DNA of 64,000 bases. Origin: an uncultured Pseudomonadales bacterium. GTDB lineage: Bacteria > Pseudomonadota > Gammaproteobacteria > Pseudomonadales > Azotimanducaceae. The notes beneath the pieces were generated by a model, which saw only the letters and a program-made list of their open reading frames with translations, was not told where the DNA came from and ran no database searches. Positions 51,010 to 61,039 of the stretch are shown here, piece after piece. The translations under genes were made by a program, and so were the position numbers. The stretch's first letter is position 1; every line of letters starts with the position of its first letter. The stretch lies in assembly GCA_951813295.1 (NCBI GenBank), contig CATOTI010000002.1, forward strand, positions 1,736,001-1,800,000. Reading direction: 5' to 3'.

Positions 51010-52749
51010 TCAGCCGATCGACAATCCCGCTTCGGTAGCGAAACGAAATGCCTCGTCGGCCGCGGCGCGGTTCGCCTGCGCTTCGGTCGAGAGGGCGGCG
51101 TAGACGATCCACTCCTTTGATACTTCGAAATGATCACGCAGGTCTTCGCGGGATTCGGAGAGGCCGTAACCGTCGGTGCCGAGCGCCGTCAACGGTCCCG
51201 GTAACCATCGTTCGATCGACAACGGCCAGGACTTCATGTAGTCGGAGGCGGCAACAAAAACGCCTTCTTCGCCAGCCATGAGTTCGGCGACGTAGGGTCG
51301 TTCCTCCGAGCCCCCAGCGGTTTTCATCTGCGCGCGTTCCGCGGCGATCCCCTGGCGGGCGAGTTCCGTATAGCTCGTGACGCTGAAAACGTTCACTCGC
51401 CGCCCGAGCGCGCGTAGCGTTTCGGCCGCCGCGAGAACTTCGACCATGATCGCGCCGCTGCCGAGCAGATTGACGTCGGCCTGGTCCTCGCGCTCGAACG
51501 CGTACATCCCGGCAAGAATCCCGTCAGTCGCACCTTCCGGCATGACCGGCATCGGGTAGTTCTGGTTGGTGAGCGTCAGGTAATAGAAGACGTCCTCCTG
51601 ATCACCGTACATCCGCCGAATGCCGTCCCGGACGATGACGGCGAGTTCGAACGCGAACGCCGGGTCGTAACTCACGAGGTTCGGGATCGTCGCCGCGATG
51701 ACGTGAGAATGACCGTCTTGGTGCTGCACACCTTCGCCGTTCAATGTCGTCCGCCCGGACGTGCCGCCCAAGAGAAAGCCTTTGCACATCATGTCGCCGC
51801 AGGCCCAGATCATGTCGCCGACGCGCTGGAAGCCGAACATCGAGTAGAAGATGTAGAAAGGAATCATCGGCAGGGCGTAGTTCGCGTACGCCGTCCCGGC
51901 GGCAAGAAACGACGCCATGGCTCCCGTCTCGCAGATTCCTTCCTGCAGGATCTGGCCGTCTTCGGCTTCGCGGTAGGGCGCAATCGTGCCGGCGTCGACC
52001 GGCTGGTAATGCTGGCCTTCGGGCGCGTAGATACCGGCCTGCGGGAAGAGGCCGTCCATCCCGAAGGTGCGCGCCTCATCCGGCACGATCGGCACGATGA
52101 ACTTGCCGAGGTCCGGGTCGCGCAAGAGCTTCTGTAGCAGGCGCACCATCACCATGGTCGTCGACACGGGCCGCCCGCGCGATCCCTCCAGCATGTCGTC
52201 GAAGAACTCGAGCGGCGGCGGCGGCAGACGCTGCGCGACGACGCGCCGTTCCGGAATCGATCCGCCGAGCGCCGCTCGGTGCGCCGTCAGGTATTTGATC
52301 TCCGGCGATGTATGCGCTTGAAAGTGAACCTGATCGCCGCCGTAGTCCTTCGACGGCGCGCGGAAGATGTGATGGAGGCCCACCTCCATCATCGTCGACG
52401 CGGAGAGATACGTCGCGATATGTCCGCCGACACCCGCGCCGCTGTCGTAAGCCTTCAGCACCATCGCCGCCGCGTTCCACCGGAGAATATTCTCGATTTT
52501 CATCTCGAGTTCGATGTCGCCCGGATACGCCGGCTGTTCGGCGAGCGGGATCGTATTCTTGTAGGGCGTGTTGAGGGCCGCGTCGGTCAGCACGACGCCC
52601 GCGCGGGAAACTTCCTGGTGCAGGCGGTTGATCAACGCCCGCGCACCCTCGGCGCCGCGTTCCGCGACGACATCCGCGAGCGCATCGACCCACTCCTGCT
52701 GCTCGAGCGCCCATTCCGTTTCCGTATCCATCATTTGCGATCCGGCCAT
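51010..52749 (-). pseudogene. aceE: Pyruvate dehydrogenase E1 (AceE-type) with internal deletion of the thiamine-binding region
   Basis: A 579-residue ORF against about 885 for homodimeric E1. N-terminal segments are clear (NTIPLAEQPAYPGDIELEMKI, GGHIATYLSAS, YGGDQVHFQAH). After HTSP near residue 153 (about 52305) the sequence jumps to SPEIKYLTAHRAALGG, which in full-length enzymes lies some 300 residues later. The lost part contains the GDGEMDE...N thiamine-diphosphate motif and the active-site loops. The rest is collinear: DEARTFGMDGLFPQAGIY, GFLLGGTSGRTTLNGEG, LGTDGYGLSESREDLR. The frame stays open. Without that part decarboxylation should not occur. It is eight bases after xylA. Confidence 0.8.
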
Positions 52750-52757
52750 GACGTCCT

Positions 52758-54071
52758 CTAACGAATGAACCGAGAAACGACGTTCTCGAGATACTCCTGC
52801 CGACCACTGACCGGCGGCAGGTCCTTCTCGTTCGACCGAACATGCTCGGCGAGTCCCGCGAGGGTTGCCTCGCGGTTCAGAACCGATTGACCGAAGGTCG
52901 CGTCCCAGCCCGCGTATCGTTCCGTGACGTGGCGCGCGAGAGCCCCCGACTCCCACAGATTCGCGGCGTTCAAGAGTCCCCGCGCGAGCGTGTCCATGCC
53001 GCCGACGTGACCGTAGAAGAGATCTTCCCGCGCAACGCTCTGACGTCGGAGCTTCGCGTCGAAATTGAACCCACCCGTGCTGAAACCTCCGGCCCGAAGG
53101 ATCTCGTAGAGCACGAGCGTTGCTTCTTCCACGTTGGTCGGGAACTGATCGGTATCCCAGCCATTCTGTGCATCACCCCGGTTAGCATCGACGCTACCGA
53201 AGATCCCGTTCGCCGCGGCGTACGCCACTTCATGCTGAAACGTATGCCCCGCCAGGGTCGCGTGGTTGGCCTCGATGTTGAGCTTGAATTCGTCCTCGAG
53301 GCCGAATTTCTGCAGGAAGGCATAACACGCGGCCGCGTCGTAGTCGTACTGGTGCTTCGTCGGTTCGCAGGGCTTGGGTTCGATCAGGAGCGTCCCGGCA
53401 AAACCGAGCTTGTGCTTGTGCTCGACGACCATTTGCATGAAGCGTCCGAGCTGTTCGGCCTCGCGCTTGAGGTTCGTGTTGAGCAACGTGTCGTAACCCT
53501 CGCGCCCACCCCACAGGACGTAGTTTTCACCACCGAGCTCGTGGGTGAGTTCGAGCACCAATGAGACCTGCGCCGCGGCGTAGGCGAAGACGTCTGGATT
53601 CGGGTTGGTCGCCGCACCGGCCGCGTAGCGAGGGTGGCCGAAGAGATTGGCCGTCCCCCAGAGGAGCTTGACGCCGGTGCGCTCCATCGCCGCCGCGAGG
53701 TCTTCACCGATCGTTTTGAGGTTCGCCTCCGACTCGGCAAAGGTCGAGCCTTCCGGCGCGACATCACGATCATGAAAACAGAAATATGGCACCGTGAGCT
53801 TTTCGAAGAACTCGAACGCGGCATCGAGTTTCTGCCGCGCCGCGGGCATCGCGTCGTTGCGGCCATTCCAGGGACGATCCCACGTTCCGTCACCAAAAAC
53901 GTCGTTACCCGGCGCGTCGAACGAGTGCCAGTAGCAGACGGCAAACCGCAGGTGATCGGCCATCCGTTTGCCGAGCACTTCCCGATCCGCGTCGTAGTAG
54001 CGAAAAGAAAGCGGATTGGTCGAATCCACGCCCTCGAACCGGATCGCGCCAATGTCCTCGAAAAAGCTCAT
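52758..54071 (-). CDS. xylA: Xylose isomerase
   Basis: A 437-residue group II xylose isomerase that converts D-xylose to D-xylulose. [15 protein letters not shown] has the catalytic His region; metal ligands are in [33 protein letters not shown] and [37 protein letters not shown] is the conserved loop. The ATG at 54071 is used; an in-frame TTG two codons upstream is unlikely. It follows xylB by 99 bp on the same strand and precedes the truncated aceE by eight bases. No transporter or XylR is nearby. Confidence 0.94.
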   Translation of the reverse strand: MSFFEDIGAIRFEGVDSTNPLSFRYYDADREVLGKRMADHLRFAVCYWHSFDAPGNDVFGDGTWDRPWNGRNDAMPAARQKLDAAFEFFEKLTVPYFCFHDRDVAPEGSTFAESEANLKTIGEDLAAAMERTGVKLLWGTANLFGHPRYAAGAATNPNPDVFAYAAAQVSLVLELTHELGGENYVLWGGREGYDTLLNTNLKREAEQLGRFMQMVVEHKHKLGFAGTLLIEPKPCEPTKHQYDYDAAACYAFLQKFGLEDEFKLNIEANHATLAGHTFQHEVAYAAANGIFGSVDANRGDAQNGWDTDQFPTNVEEATLVLYEILRAGGFSTGGFNFDAKLRRQSVAREDLFYGHVGGMDTLARGLLNAANLWESGALARHVTERYAGWDATFGQSVLNREATLAGLAEHVRSNEKDLPPVSGRQEYLENVVSRFIR

Positions 54072-54170
54072 GCCCAATCATCCAAAGCAAGTCTCGTGGA
54101 AGAGCTTAATACGGAGCGATCCAAGCTACCGACATACCGCAAGTTCGAGTGTGGTCGCGCGCGGACCCAC

Positions 54171-55637
54171 TCAATGCCGGTCGAAGCGGCGCAGTCCAGC
54201 GAACTGATCCGCAAGCGCTCGGTAGAGATTCCGGTAGGCATCGAAACGCTCCGATGCGACGGCTCGATCCTCAGACGTGGCTTCGATCTCGAACTCGATC
54301 GGCGCACGCCGACAAACGTCGTCAATGGCGCCACCGTCACCGATGGCGGCGAGTCGGGCCGCGCCGAGGGCCGGTCCGACGGCCGCATCGCGGCGAAACT
54401 GAAGGGGCCTGCCAAGCACGGCGGCCAGGATCGAACCCCAGAAACGGCTCCGCGATCCGCCACCGATCACGCTCACGTCACCGAACGTCGCGCTCGCCGC
54501 CTCGAGTACCCGTTGGCCGTCGCGAAGCGCGAACGCGACGCCTTCGAGAACGGCGCGGCCGAGATCGGCGCGCGTCGTCTCATGCGTGATGCCGACAAAC
54601 GTGCCAAGCGCATTCGGATCGTTGTGTGGTGTGCGTTCGCCGGAGAGGTACGGCAGGAAGAAGAGCGCCCCGGGTGTCGGGTCCGCCGATTCTATTTCGT
54701 CGATGAGCGCCGCTTCCGACCGAGCGCCTGTCGCGCCCGCAATCCAAGTCAAAGCACTCGCGGCCGAGAGAATGACCGACATCTGATGCCACCGCCCCGG
54801 CAACGCGTGACAGAACGCGTGCACCCCGCCTTCGGGGTTGGCGTGATAGCCGTCGTCCGGCGTGAAGAAAACGCCCGATGTCCCGAGCGATACGAAACTC
54901 TGCCCCGGCGCGATCGCGCCGACTCCGACTGCACCCGCAGCCTGATCGCCGGCGCCACCGACGACGAGAACGGGATCCATGCCCCACGCCTCGGCGACGT
55001 CGGCGCGGAGCGCGCCCGCCGTCACCGTGCCTTCGACGAGTTGCGGCATGTGGTCCCGGCTGAGCGATGTCGCGTCGAGCAGTTCATCCGACCAGGCGCG
55101 CTTCGCGACATCGAGCCAGAGCGTGCCGGACGCATCACTCATGTCGGAGACGAACTCGCCCGTCATTCGAAACCGCAGATAGTCTTTAGGCAGCAACACC
55201 TTCTTCGTCGCCGCGAAGGTCGCGGGCTCGTGCGTCTTTACCCACGCGAGCTTCGGCGCCGTAAAACCCGGCATGGCCCGGTTACCCGCGATACCGCGTA
55301 CGTCGAGGGATTCTTCCAGCGCCGCACACTCGGCATCCGCCCGGCCGTCGTTCCAGAGGATCGCCGGGCGGAGCGACTCGCCGCCCGCGTCGAGCAGCAC
55401 GGCGCCGTGCATCTGACCGGAAAGACCGACGGTGCGGATGCGTCGACGCAAATCCGCGGGGAGCCGACCGACGGCGCGCTCGGTCGCGGTCCACCAGTCG
55501 GCAGGATTCTGCTCACTCCATTTCGGAGAAGGACGGGAAACCTCGAGGGATTCAGCCGCCTCGGCGACGACGTCGCCGTCGGTGGCCATCACCACGACTT
55601 TGACGCTGGAGGTGCCGAGATCGATTCCTAGGTACAT
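54171..55637 (-). CDS. xylB: Xylulokinase
   Basis: A 488-residue FGGY-family sugar kinase that phosphorylates D-xylulose. GIDLGTSSVKVVVM is the phosphate-1 ATP motif, GLSGQMHGAVLLD the sugar region with the family QMHG, and VIGGGSRSRFWGSILAAVLG the adenosine motif near residue 420. LPYLSGERTPHNDPNALGTFVG is characteristic. The ATG at 55637 is the normal start; a TTG six codons upstream is possible. It heads the xylB-xylA-aceE' operon. Confidence 0.93.
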   Translation of the reverse strand: MYLGIDLGTSSVKVVVMATDGDVVAEAAESLEVSRPSPKWSEQNPADWWTATERAVGRLPADLRRRIRTVGLSGQMHGAVLLDAGGESLRPAILWNDGRADAECAALEESLDVRGIAGNRAMPGFTAPKLAWVKTHEPATFAATKKVLLPKDYLRFRMTGEFVSDMSDASGTLWLDVAKRAWSDELLDATSLSRDHMPQLVEGTVTAGALRADVAEAWGMDPVLVVGGAGDQAAGAVGVGAIAPGQSFVSLGTSGVFFTPDDGYHANPEGGVHAFCHALPGRWHQMSVILSAASALTWIAGATGARSEAALIDEIESADPTPGALFFLPYLSGERTPHNDPNALGTFVGITHETTRADLGRAVLEGVAFALRDGQRVLEAASATFGDVSVIGGGSRSRFWGSILAAVLGRPLQFRRDAAVGPALGAARLAAIGDGGAIDDVCRRAPIEFEIEATSEDRAVASERFDAYRNLYRALADQFAGLRRFDRH

Positions 55638-55703
55638 GGCCGACGTCCATGCCAATCAGACGGCAGGACGATACACAAAGCTCGCGTTCGAGGACCCGGG
55701 CGG

Positions 55704-56357
55704 CTATTCCGCTTCGGCGCTCAGGCGTTGGCGTTCCTTGGCGACGACAAAATCGACGACTTCGAGCATGGCCTCGTCGACGCCAGCGCCTTCGACCGTG
55801 ATCCGATAGCGCCCGTTGACGACCATGGCCGGCACACCGTCGATCTGATAGCCGGTCAGGACCAGCCCTTGCGCGTTTCGCAGCGCCTTGTCGACATCGA
55901 AGGACTCGAGCTCCGCCACCGTCTTCTCCTCTTCGACACCGGCATAGGCATTGAAGAGGGCGGCGATTCTTTCCGGCCGACGCATGTCGATTCGCTCGTC
56001 GTGAATCGCGCGGAACATCGGTTCGTGAATCGCTTCCAGCACGCCGAGGTTCTCGGCGACGAAGTACGGTGCAGCCACTTTCTTCCACGCGTCGGAGAAA
56101 ACAGCGGGGACACGGCGGAATTGAACATCGTTATCGATGCCTTCGGCCCACCGGTTCAGCACGGGATCGAAGTTCTTGCAGTGGATGCAGGCGTAGGAGA
56201 ACACCTCCACGACCTCGATCCTGCTCGGATCCGCAGTCTCCACTGGTGCGGCGAGCGCAAAATAATGAACACCCTCGCGAAAACGCTCGGCCGCCAGACT
56301 CGACATCGCGCCGACGAGCAAAGCTACAACGAGGAAGGTACGCAAAGGACTGGCCAT
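55704..56357 (-). CDS. dsbA: Thiol:disulfide interchange protein DsbA
   Basis: A 217-residue periplasmic thiol oxidase. A signal peptide (MASPLRTFLVVALLVGAMSSLA) is followed by the thioredoxin fold; the active site is CIHC at residues 57-60 rather than the CPHC of E. coli, within FSYACIHCKNFDP. The cis-Pro loop is DGVPAMVVNGRY. The ATG at 56357 is chosen over an upstream TTG. It follows the cytochrome c4 gene by 83 bp on the same strand, the usual gammaproteobacterial order. Confidence 0.92.
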   Translation of the reverse strand: MASPLRTFLVVALLVGAMSSLAAERFREGVHYFALAAPVETADPSRIEVVEVFSYACIHCKNFDPVLNRWAEGIDNDVQFRRVPAVFSDAWKKVAAPYFVAENLGVLEAIHEPMFRAIHDERIDMRRPERIAALFNAYAGVEEEKTVAELESFDVDKALRNAQGLVLTGYQIDGVPAMVVNGRYRITVEGAGVDEAMLEVVDFVVAKERQRLSAEAE

Positions 56358-56440
56358 AAGATTCAACCGATTGTTGTCCGCGATGACCGGCTTTAGACCC
56401 GTGATCGGCGATTAAGTGCGGGGTGGATGCGGCGCCGCTG

Positions 56441-57052
56441 CTAGCGAAGGCCCTTCGCGTAGTTGGCGACCGCGGCGATCTCGCCGTCCGTCAGACCAAT
56501 CGCGATCTGGCGCATGACGCCACCGAGGTACTCGTCGGTCAAGCGCTGACCTTCGCGATACGCTGTCATCTGGTTGATGAAATATTCCGACTCCTGACCC
56601 GCGATCCGCGGAAATCCGGCCGGTGCATTGCCCGCGCCCGATGGCCCATGGCAGGCGGCACAGGCAGCCACGCCTTTGTCGAGAATCCCCGCCCGGTAGA
56701 TGCGCTCACCGAGTTCGAGATCGGCATCCGCCGCGACGTCGCGCTTCGGCGCTTGGCTCTCATAGTAGGCAGCCAGATCCATGAGATCCTGGTCGGTCTT
56801 GTTGTCGAGCTGGCCGATCATCAGGGGTGCCGGGCGCTCGCCATCGCGAATAAGCTGCATCTGGCGAAAGAGGTACTTGAAGTTCTGCCCGGCGATGTGG
56901 GGGTTATTCGGCAACATACTATTGCCCGTTTCACCATGGCAGGCCGCGCATACGGCAGCCTGCGCGGCGCCGGCGTCGGCGGACCCCTGGTGGTTATCGG
57001 CGAAAACCGCGAAGGCGGGGAACAGTAAAAGGAGCGCGGCGACTACTCGCAT
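56441..57052 (-). CDS. Cytochrome c4 (diheme)
   Basis: A 203-residue periplasmic diheme cytochrome. A signal peptide (MRVVAALLLLFPAFAVFA) is followed by two class I heme domains, each with CAACHG (C35-H39 and C131-H135). Methionine ligands are expected in PLMIGQLDNKT and GGVMRQIAIGLTD. The domains are a tandem duplication of about 95 residues. It carries electrons to terminal oxidases. Order next to engB and dsbA is as in Pseudomonas-like genomes. Confidence 0.92.
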   Translation of the reverse strand: MRVVAALLLLFPAFAVFADNHQGSADAGAAQAAVCAACHGETGNSMLPNNPHIAGQNFKYLFRQMQLIRDGERPAPLMIGQLDNKTDQDLMDLAAYYESQAPKRDVAADADLELGERIYRAGILDKGVAACAACHGPSGAGNAPAGFPRIAGQESEYFINQMTAYREGQRLTDEYLGGVMRQIAIGLTDGEIAAVANYAKGLR

Positions 57053-57231
57053 GATTCCATCCGGTATCTTTTTCGATTCGTTGTGATCAGTTCGGGCTCA
57101 TGTGTTGCGACTGGGCTCACCGGGCCGACTGACGTCGCCCTCGATCATTCTCGACGAACGAAACGCCAAGGGCTTGGTTAGACTGACACCTCGCTTTTTC
57201 GGAGCACGCGAGCGGCGCGGATTTTAGAACG

Positions 57232-57846
57232 GTGGCTAGGCGCGAGGCAAAGGTCGCTCAGGCGGCGGAAATCAACTGTCAGTTCGAAACGAGCGCGGCA
57301 CGCTATACCGACTGCCCCGAGCCGGGCGGGCCGGAAGTCGCGTTCGTCGGTCGATCGAACGCGGGCAAGTCGAGCACACTGAACCGCATCGCGCGGGCGC
57401 GGGTCGCCCGCGTCAGCAAAACACCCGGGCGCACGCAGCTCATCAACTTCTTCGCGGTGCCCGGCGGCGGCCGCCTCGTCGACCTGCCGGGCTACGGATA
57501 TGCCAGGACCGCCAAGTCGAAACGTGCCTCGTGGGGGAGTGCGATCGATGCCTATCTCAACGGCCGAGAGGTGCTCACGCTCGCCGTCATCGTGATGGAT
57601 ATGCGCCATCCCCTGATGCCGCACGACGAAGCGATGATCGACTGGTGCACGGCGAGCGGTACCGCGGCGCTCGTCATTCTCAACAAAGCCGACAAGCTCA
57701 AACAGGGCGAGCGCGCGAAGACCCTCCGAGCCGTCTCGACCGCCCTTGAGGAGCGTGCGACGGTGCTACCGTTCTCCGCGCAGACCGGCTTTGGTTCGAA
57801 CCGGGTCCTCGAAGTGATCAGAACCGCGCTCGCGACCGAGGTGTAA
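57232..57846 (+). CDS. engB: Ribosome-biogenesis GTPase EngB (YsxC/YihA)
   Basis: A 204-residue essential GTPase for 50S subunit assembly. G1 is GRSNAGKSS (residues 40-48), G2 TPGRT, G3 DLPGYGYA, and G4 NKAD. The start is GTG, 179 bp from the divergent cytochrome c4 gene. It is convergent with polA, the stop codons separated by 42 bp, matching the conserved polA-engB neighbourhood. Confidence 0.93.
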   Translation: MARREAKVAQAAEINCQFETSAARYTDCPEPGGPEVAFVGRSNAGKSSTLNRIARARVARVSKTPGRTQLINFFAVPGGGRLVDLPGYGYARTAKSKRASWGSAIDAYLNGREVLTLAVIVMDMRHPLMPHDEAMIDWCTASGTAALVILNKADKLKQGERAKTLRAVSTALEERATVLPFSAQTGFGSNRVLEVIRTALATEV

Positions 57847-57888
57847 GCGCTTACTTACGCCAGAGCCCCTGTTTGATCACCTCGTCTG

Positions 57889-60570
57889 TCAATGTGCCTC
57901 ATCCCAGTTCATCCCGACACCGGTGTCGACCACCAGCTCGACCGTGAGATCGGCGGCCGAACGCATGCGTTTCGTGACGCCATCGACGACCGCTTCGACA
58001 TCGTTTTCGGCGACCTCGAAAACCAACTCGTCATGCACCTGCATGACCATGTCGACATCGAGATCACTGGCTTCGATCCAATCGTCGACCATGATCATCG
58101 CGCGCTTGATGATATCGGCCGCGGTGCCCTGCATCGGCGCGTTGATCGCCGTCCGCTCCGCCGCCTGCCGGCGCGGTGCCTGGCGGGCGTTGATCTCCGG
58201 CAGGTAAAGGCGGCGTCCGAAGACGGTCTCGACGAATCCATCGTCGTGCGCCTGACCGCGCACGGTCTGCATGTAGTCGGCGACGCCCGGAAAACGCTGA
58301 AAGTATCGGTCGATGTATTCCTGGGCGACATTGCGGGTGACGCCGAGCTGTTTCGCGAGACCAAACGCCGACATGCCGTAAATGAGGCCGAAGTTGACGG
58401 CTTTGGCGCTACGACGCTGATCGTCCGTGACCTCGTCGTGGGCCGTTTCGAAGACCTCACCCGCGGTCGCGCGATGTACATCGAGCCCATCGGTGAAAGC
58501 GCGCAGGAGCCCTTCGTCGCGCGACAGGTGCGCCATGATCCGCAGCTCGATCTGCGAGTAATCGGCCGCGACGATTCGCTTGCCGGCCGGTGCGACGAAG
58601 GATTGGCGGATCCGACGACCGTCGGGCGTGCGGATCGGGATGTTCTGCAGATTGGGGTCGGCCGAAGACAAACGCCCGGTCGCCACAACCGCCTGGTTAT
58701 AAGAGGTGTGGATTCGTCCGGTGCGTTGGTTGATCTCGAGCGGAAGTGAATCCGTGTAGGTCGATTTCAGTTTCGAGACGGAACGATAGTCGAGGATGAT
58801 GCGCGGCAGGTCGTAATCGAGCGCGAGTTCCTCCAGCACGTCTTCCGCGGTCGAGCGTTGACCCTTCTGCGTTTTGCGCAGAGCGGGGAGGCCGAGTTTG
58901 TCGAACAGGATCTCCTGCAACTGCTTCGGCGAGCCGAGGTTGAACGGCTCGCCTGCCTCCGCGTAAGCCGCCTCTTGGAGCGCTTCCATCCGCTCGGCAA
59001 GCGACGCGCTCTGCTCCGCCAGGAGCCCGGCGTCGACCAGCGCCCCCGTCGTCTCCACCTTTTTCAGAACGCTCACGAGCGGCAGTTCGATTTCGTCGTA
59101 GACGGATGCCAACCGTCCGGTTTCTTCCAGTCGCGGACGGAGTTTCGAATGGAGCGCCGCCGATGCCGCCGTACCACCGGCCACGTGCCCAGCCACCTGC
59201 TCGATACCGACGGCCTCCAGCGAAAGCTGTTTGGCGCCTTTACCGGCGACATCCTCGAGACGGACGATCGTTTCAGAAAGGTATTTCTGGGCAAGATCGT
59301 CGAGATGGTGACGCCGTGCGCCGACACTATCGAGCACGTAGGACTCGAGCATCGTGTCGCGAGAAAGACCTGCCAGATCGATTCCATATCGACCGAGGAC
59401 GTTACTGACCAGTTTGAGATCGTGGCCGCCCTTGGTCAGCGCCGGATCTTCGAGCACGCCCGAGAGCGTGCCGAGAACGGTGCTCGAGGAGAGCTGTGAT
59501 CCACCTTCGATCAGGTCGTGGGCCACCGGTATGTAGTAGGCGTCGCTACCGTCGATCGAGAGACCGATGCCAACCAGCGCCGCCTCAAAAACGCGGCCCT
59601 TCGAGAGCGCCAGCCCGATCGTGACCTCACCGGCGTCTTTGATCGAATCGACCACCGACGCGAGGGTTGATTCGTCTCGGACGACGACGACTTCTCGTTC
59701 GACGACGGGCGCGGGTGTGCCGCCCAGCTCTTCTATCCAGGGCTTGAACTCGTAGCGCTCGAAGAGCGCGATCAACGCGTCCGTATCGGCATCCTTTGCC
59801 ACGAGATCGCCAATGGCGAAGTCGAGTTCGACATCGCACTTGATCGTCGTGAGTTCGCGCGAGAGCGGCAGGAAATCGAGCGAGTCGCGCAGGTTCTCAC
59901 CCACCTTGCCCTTGATCGCATCCGCGTTCGCCATGACATCGTCGAGCGAACCCCACGCCTTCAGCCATTTCGCCGCGGTTTTGGGACCCACCTTGGGTAC
60001 ACCGGGGATGTTGTCGATCGAGTCGCCCATCAAGGCGAGGTAGTCGATGATGAGTTCCGGCGGCACGCCGAATTTCTCCTCTACCCCGGCACGATCGAGC
60101 GTTCGGTCGTTCATGGTGTCGACGATCGTGACGAACGGGCTCACGAGCTGGGCCATGTCCTTGTCACCCGTTGAGATGACCGTCGGGCGCGATGTCGCTG
60201 TCGCCTGGTGCGCGAGCGTACCGATGACGTCATCCGCTTCGACGCCCGCCTCGATGATCAGCGGCAAACCCATCGCCTTGACGATGTCGAAGATCGGCTC
60301 GATCTGCACACGTAGATCGTCGGCCATCTTGGCGCGATTGGCTTTGTATTCGGGATACAGATCGTCGCGGAAGGTTTTGCCTTTGGAATCGAAAACGACC
60401 GCGACGGGGCTACCTTCGAAGTCGTTCTGGAGCTTCTTCAACATCCCGATCACGCCACGGACAGCGCCCGTCGGGAAACCATCGAGGGTTCTCAGATCCG
60501 GTAACGCGTGGAACGCACGGAAGAGATAAGACGAACCGTCGACGAGCAATAACGGTTTTTCGGATGCCAT
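57889..60570 (-). CDS. polA: DNA polymerase I with inactive proofreading domain
   Basis: An 893-residue family A polymerase for Okazaki fragment processing and repair. The ATG at 60570 gives the normal N-terminus. The 5' nuclease (residues 1-290) is complete: LLLVDGSSYLFRAFHAL, EADDVIGTLA, TGDKDMAQLV, GDSIDNIPGVPKVGPKTA. The polymerase has motif A DYSQIELRIMAHLSRD, motif B KAVNFGLIYGMSAFGLA and motif C QVHDELVFEV. In the middle domain the exonuclease carboxylates are gone: DTE is replaced in VTIGLALSKGR (about 317), the Asp of NLKYD becomes DLKLV, and the Y-x3-D segment becomes VAGGTAASAAL. Confidence 0.93.
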   Translation of the reverse strand: MASEKPLLLVDGSSYLFRAFHALPDLRTLDGFPTGAVRGVIGMLKKLQNDFEGSPVAVVFDSKGKTFRDDLYPEYKANRAKMADDLRVQIEPIFDIVKAMGLPLIIEAGVEADDVIGTLAHQATATSRPTVISTGDKDMAQLVSPFVTIVDTMNDRTLDRAGVEEKFGVPPELIIDYLALMGDSIDNIPGVPKVGPKTAAKWLKAWGSLDDVMANADAIKGKVGENLRDSLDFLPLSRELTTIKCDVELDFAIGDLVAKDADTDALIALFERYEFKPWIEELGGTPAPVVEREVVVVRDESTLASVVDSIKDAGEVTIGLALSKGRVFEAALVGIGLSIDGSDAYYIPVAHDLIEGGSQLSSSTVLGTLSGVLEDPALTKGGHDLKLVSNVLGRYGIDLAGLSRDTMLESYVLDSVGARRHHLDDLAQKYLSETIVRLEDVAGKGAKQLSLEAVGIEQVAGHVAGGTAASAALHSKLRPRLEETGRLASVYDEIELPLVSVLKKVETTGALVDAGLLAEQSASLAERMEALQEAAYAEAGEPFNLGSPKQLQEILFDKLGLPALRKTQKGQRSTAEDVLEELALDYDLPRIILDYRSVSKLKSTYTDSLPLEINQRTGRIHTSYNQAVVATGRLSSADPNLQNIPIRTPDGRRIRQSFVAPAGKRIVAADYSQIELRIMAHLSRDEGLLRAFTDGLDVHRATAGEVFETAHDEVTDDQRRSAKAVNFGLIYGMSAFGLAKQLGVTRNVAQEYIDRYFQRFPGVADYMQTVRGQAHDDGFVETVFGRRLYLPEINARQAPRRQAAERTAINAPMQGTAADIIKRAMIMVDDWIEASDLDVDMVMQVHDELVFEVAENDVEAVVDGVTKRMRSAADLTVELVVDTGVGMNWDEAH

Positions 60571-60607
60571 GCTAAATTCCTCCGTCCCGACGTCGTGACA
60601 CGAGTCA

Positions 60608-61012
60608 ATGGGTTCGATCACGAAAAGGCTACGCGCACCGTCGTTGCCCGACCACATTCGCAAGTCGATTTTGGGCTACTGGTTCCACTCGCTCAGAAGC
60701 CCATCGATCAAACGCCATCTCGTCCGGTCGATCAGTATCGGCGCCGTGCTCTCCCAGTTGAGCACCGTCAACGCCGCCGAGCCGGCCGAGGCTCCACCCC
60801 CCGTACAGCTCGAAGGACCGGACATCACGCTGATCGAGGCCGACGATCGAGCCATCTTCGAGTACCGCATGCACGGTCGTCTGACGATGGTCCGCATCGT
60901 GCCGGACATCGGCAACCCTTATTACCTCGTGCCGAAGGATCCGACCCAGGGCTGGGACGATCTGGAACGCGCCGACGGCCTCGTCCCGCAATGGGTGCTC
61001 TTCCGGTTCTAG
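60608..61012 (+). CDS. DUF2782 family protein
   Basis: A 134-residue protein. The C-terminal half, from GPDITLIEADDRAIFEYRMHGRLTMVRIVPDIGNPYYLVP to WVLFRF, is the DUF2782 domain, a small beta-rich module found next to polA in many gammaproteobacteria. Residues 37-58 (HLVRSISIGAVLSQLSTVNA) resemble a signal sequence, so the true start may lie downstream of the ATG at 60608, although no better start codon is seen. It is divergent from polA over 37 bp. Function unknown. Confidence 0.8.
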   Translation: MGSITKRLRAPSLPDHIRKSILGYWFHSLRSPSIKRHLVRSISIGAVLSQLSTVNAAEPAEAPPPVQLEGPDITLIEADDRAIFEYRMHGRLTMVRIVPDIGNPYYLVPKDPTQGWDDLERADGLVPQWVLFRF

Positions 61013-61039
61013 GATGCTCGATCTAAGTCGATGGCGGGA

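Noticed and set aside
53634-55631. 665-residue plus-strand ORF
   Set aside because: It is antisense to xylA and xylB, whose catalytic motifs are complete on the other strand; its composition is Arg-rich and motif-free.
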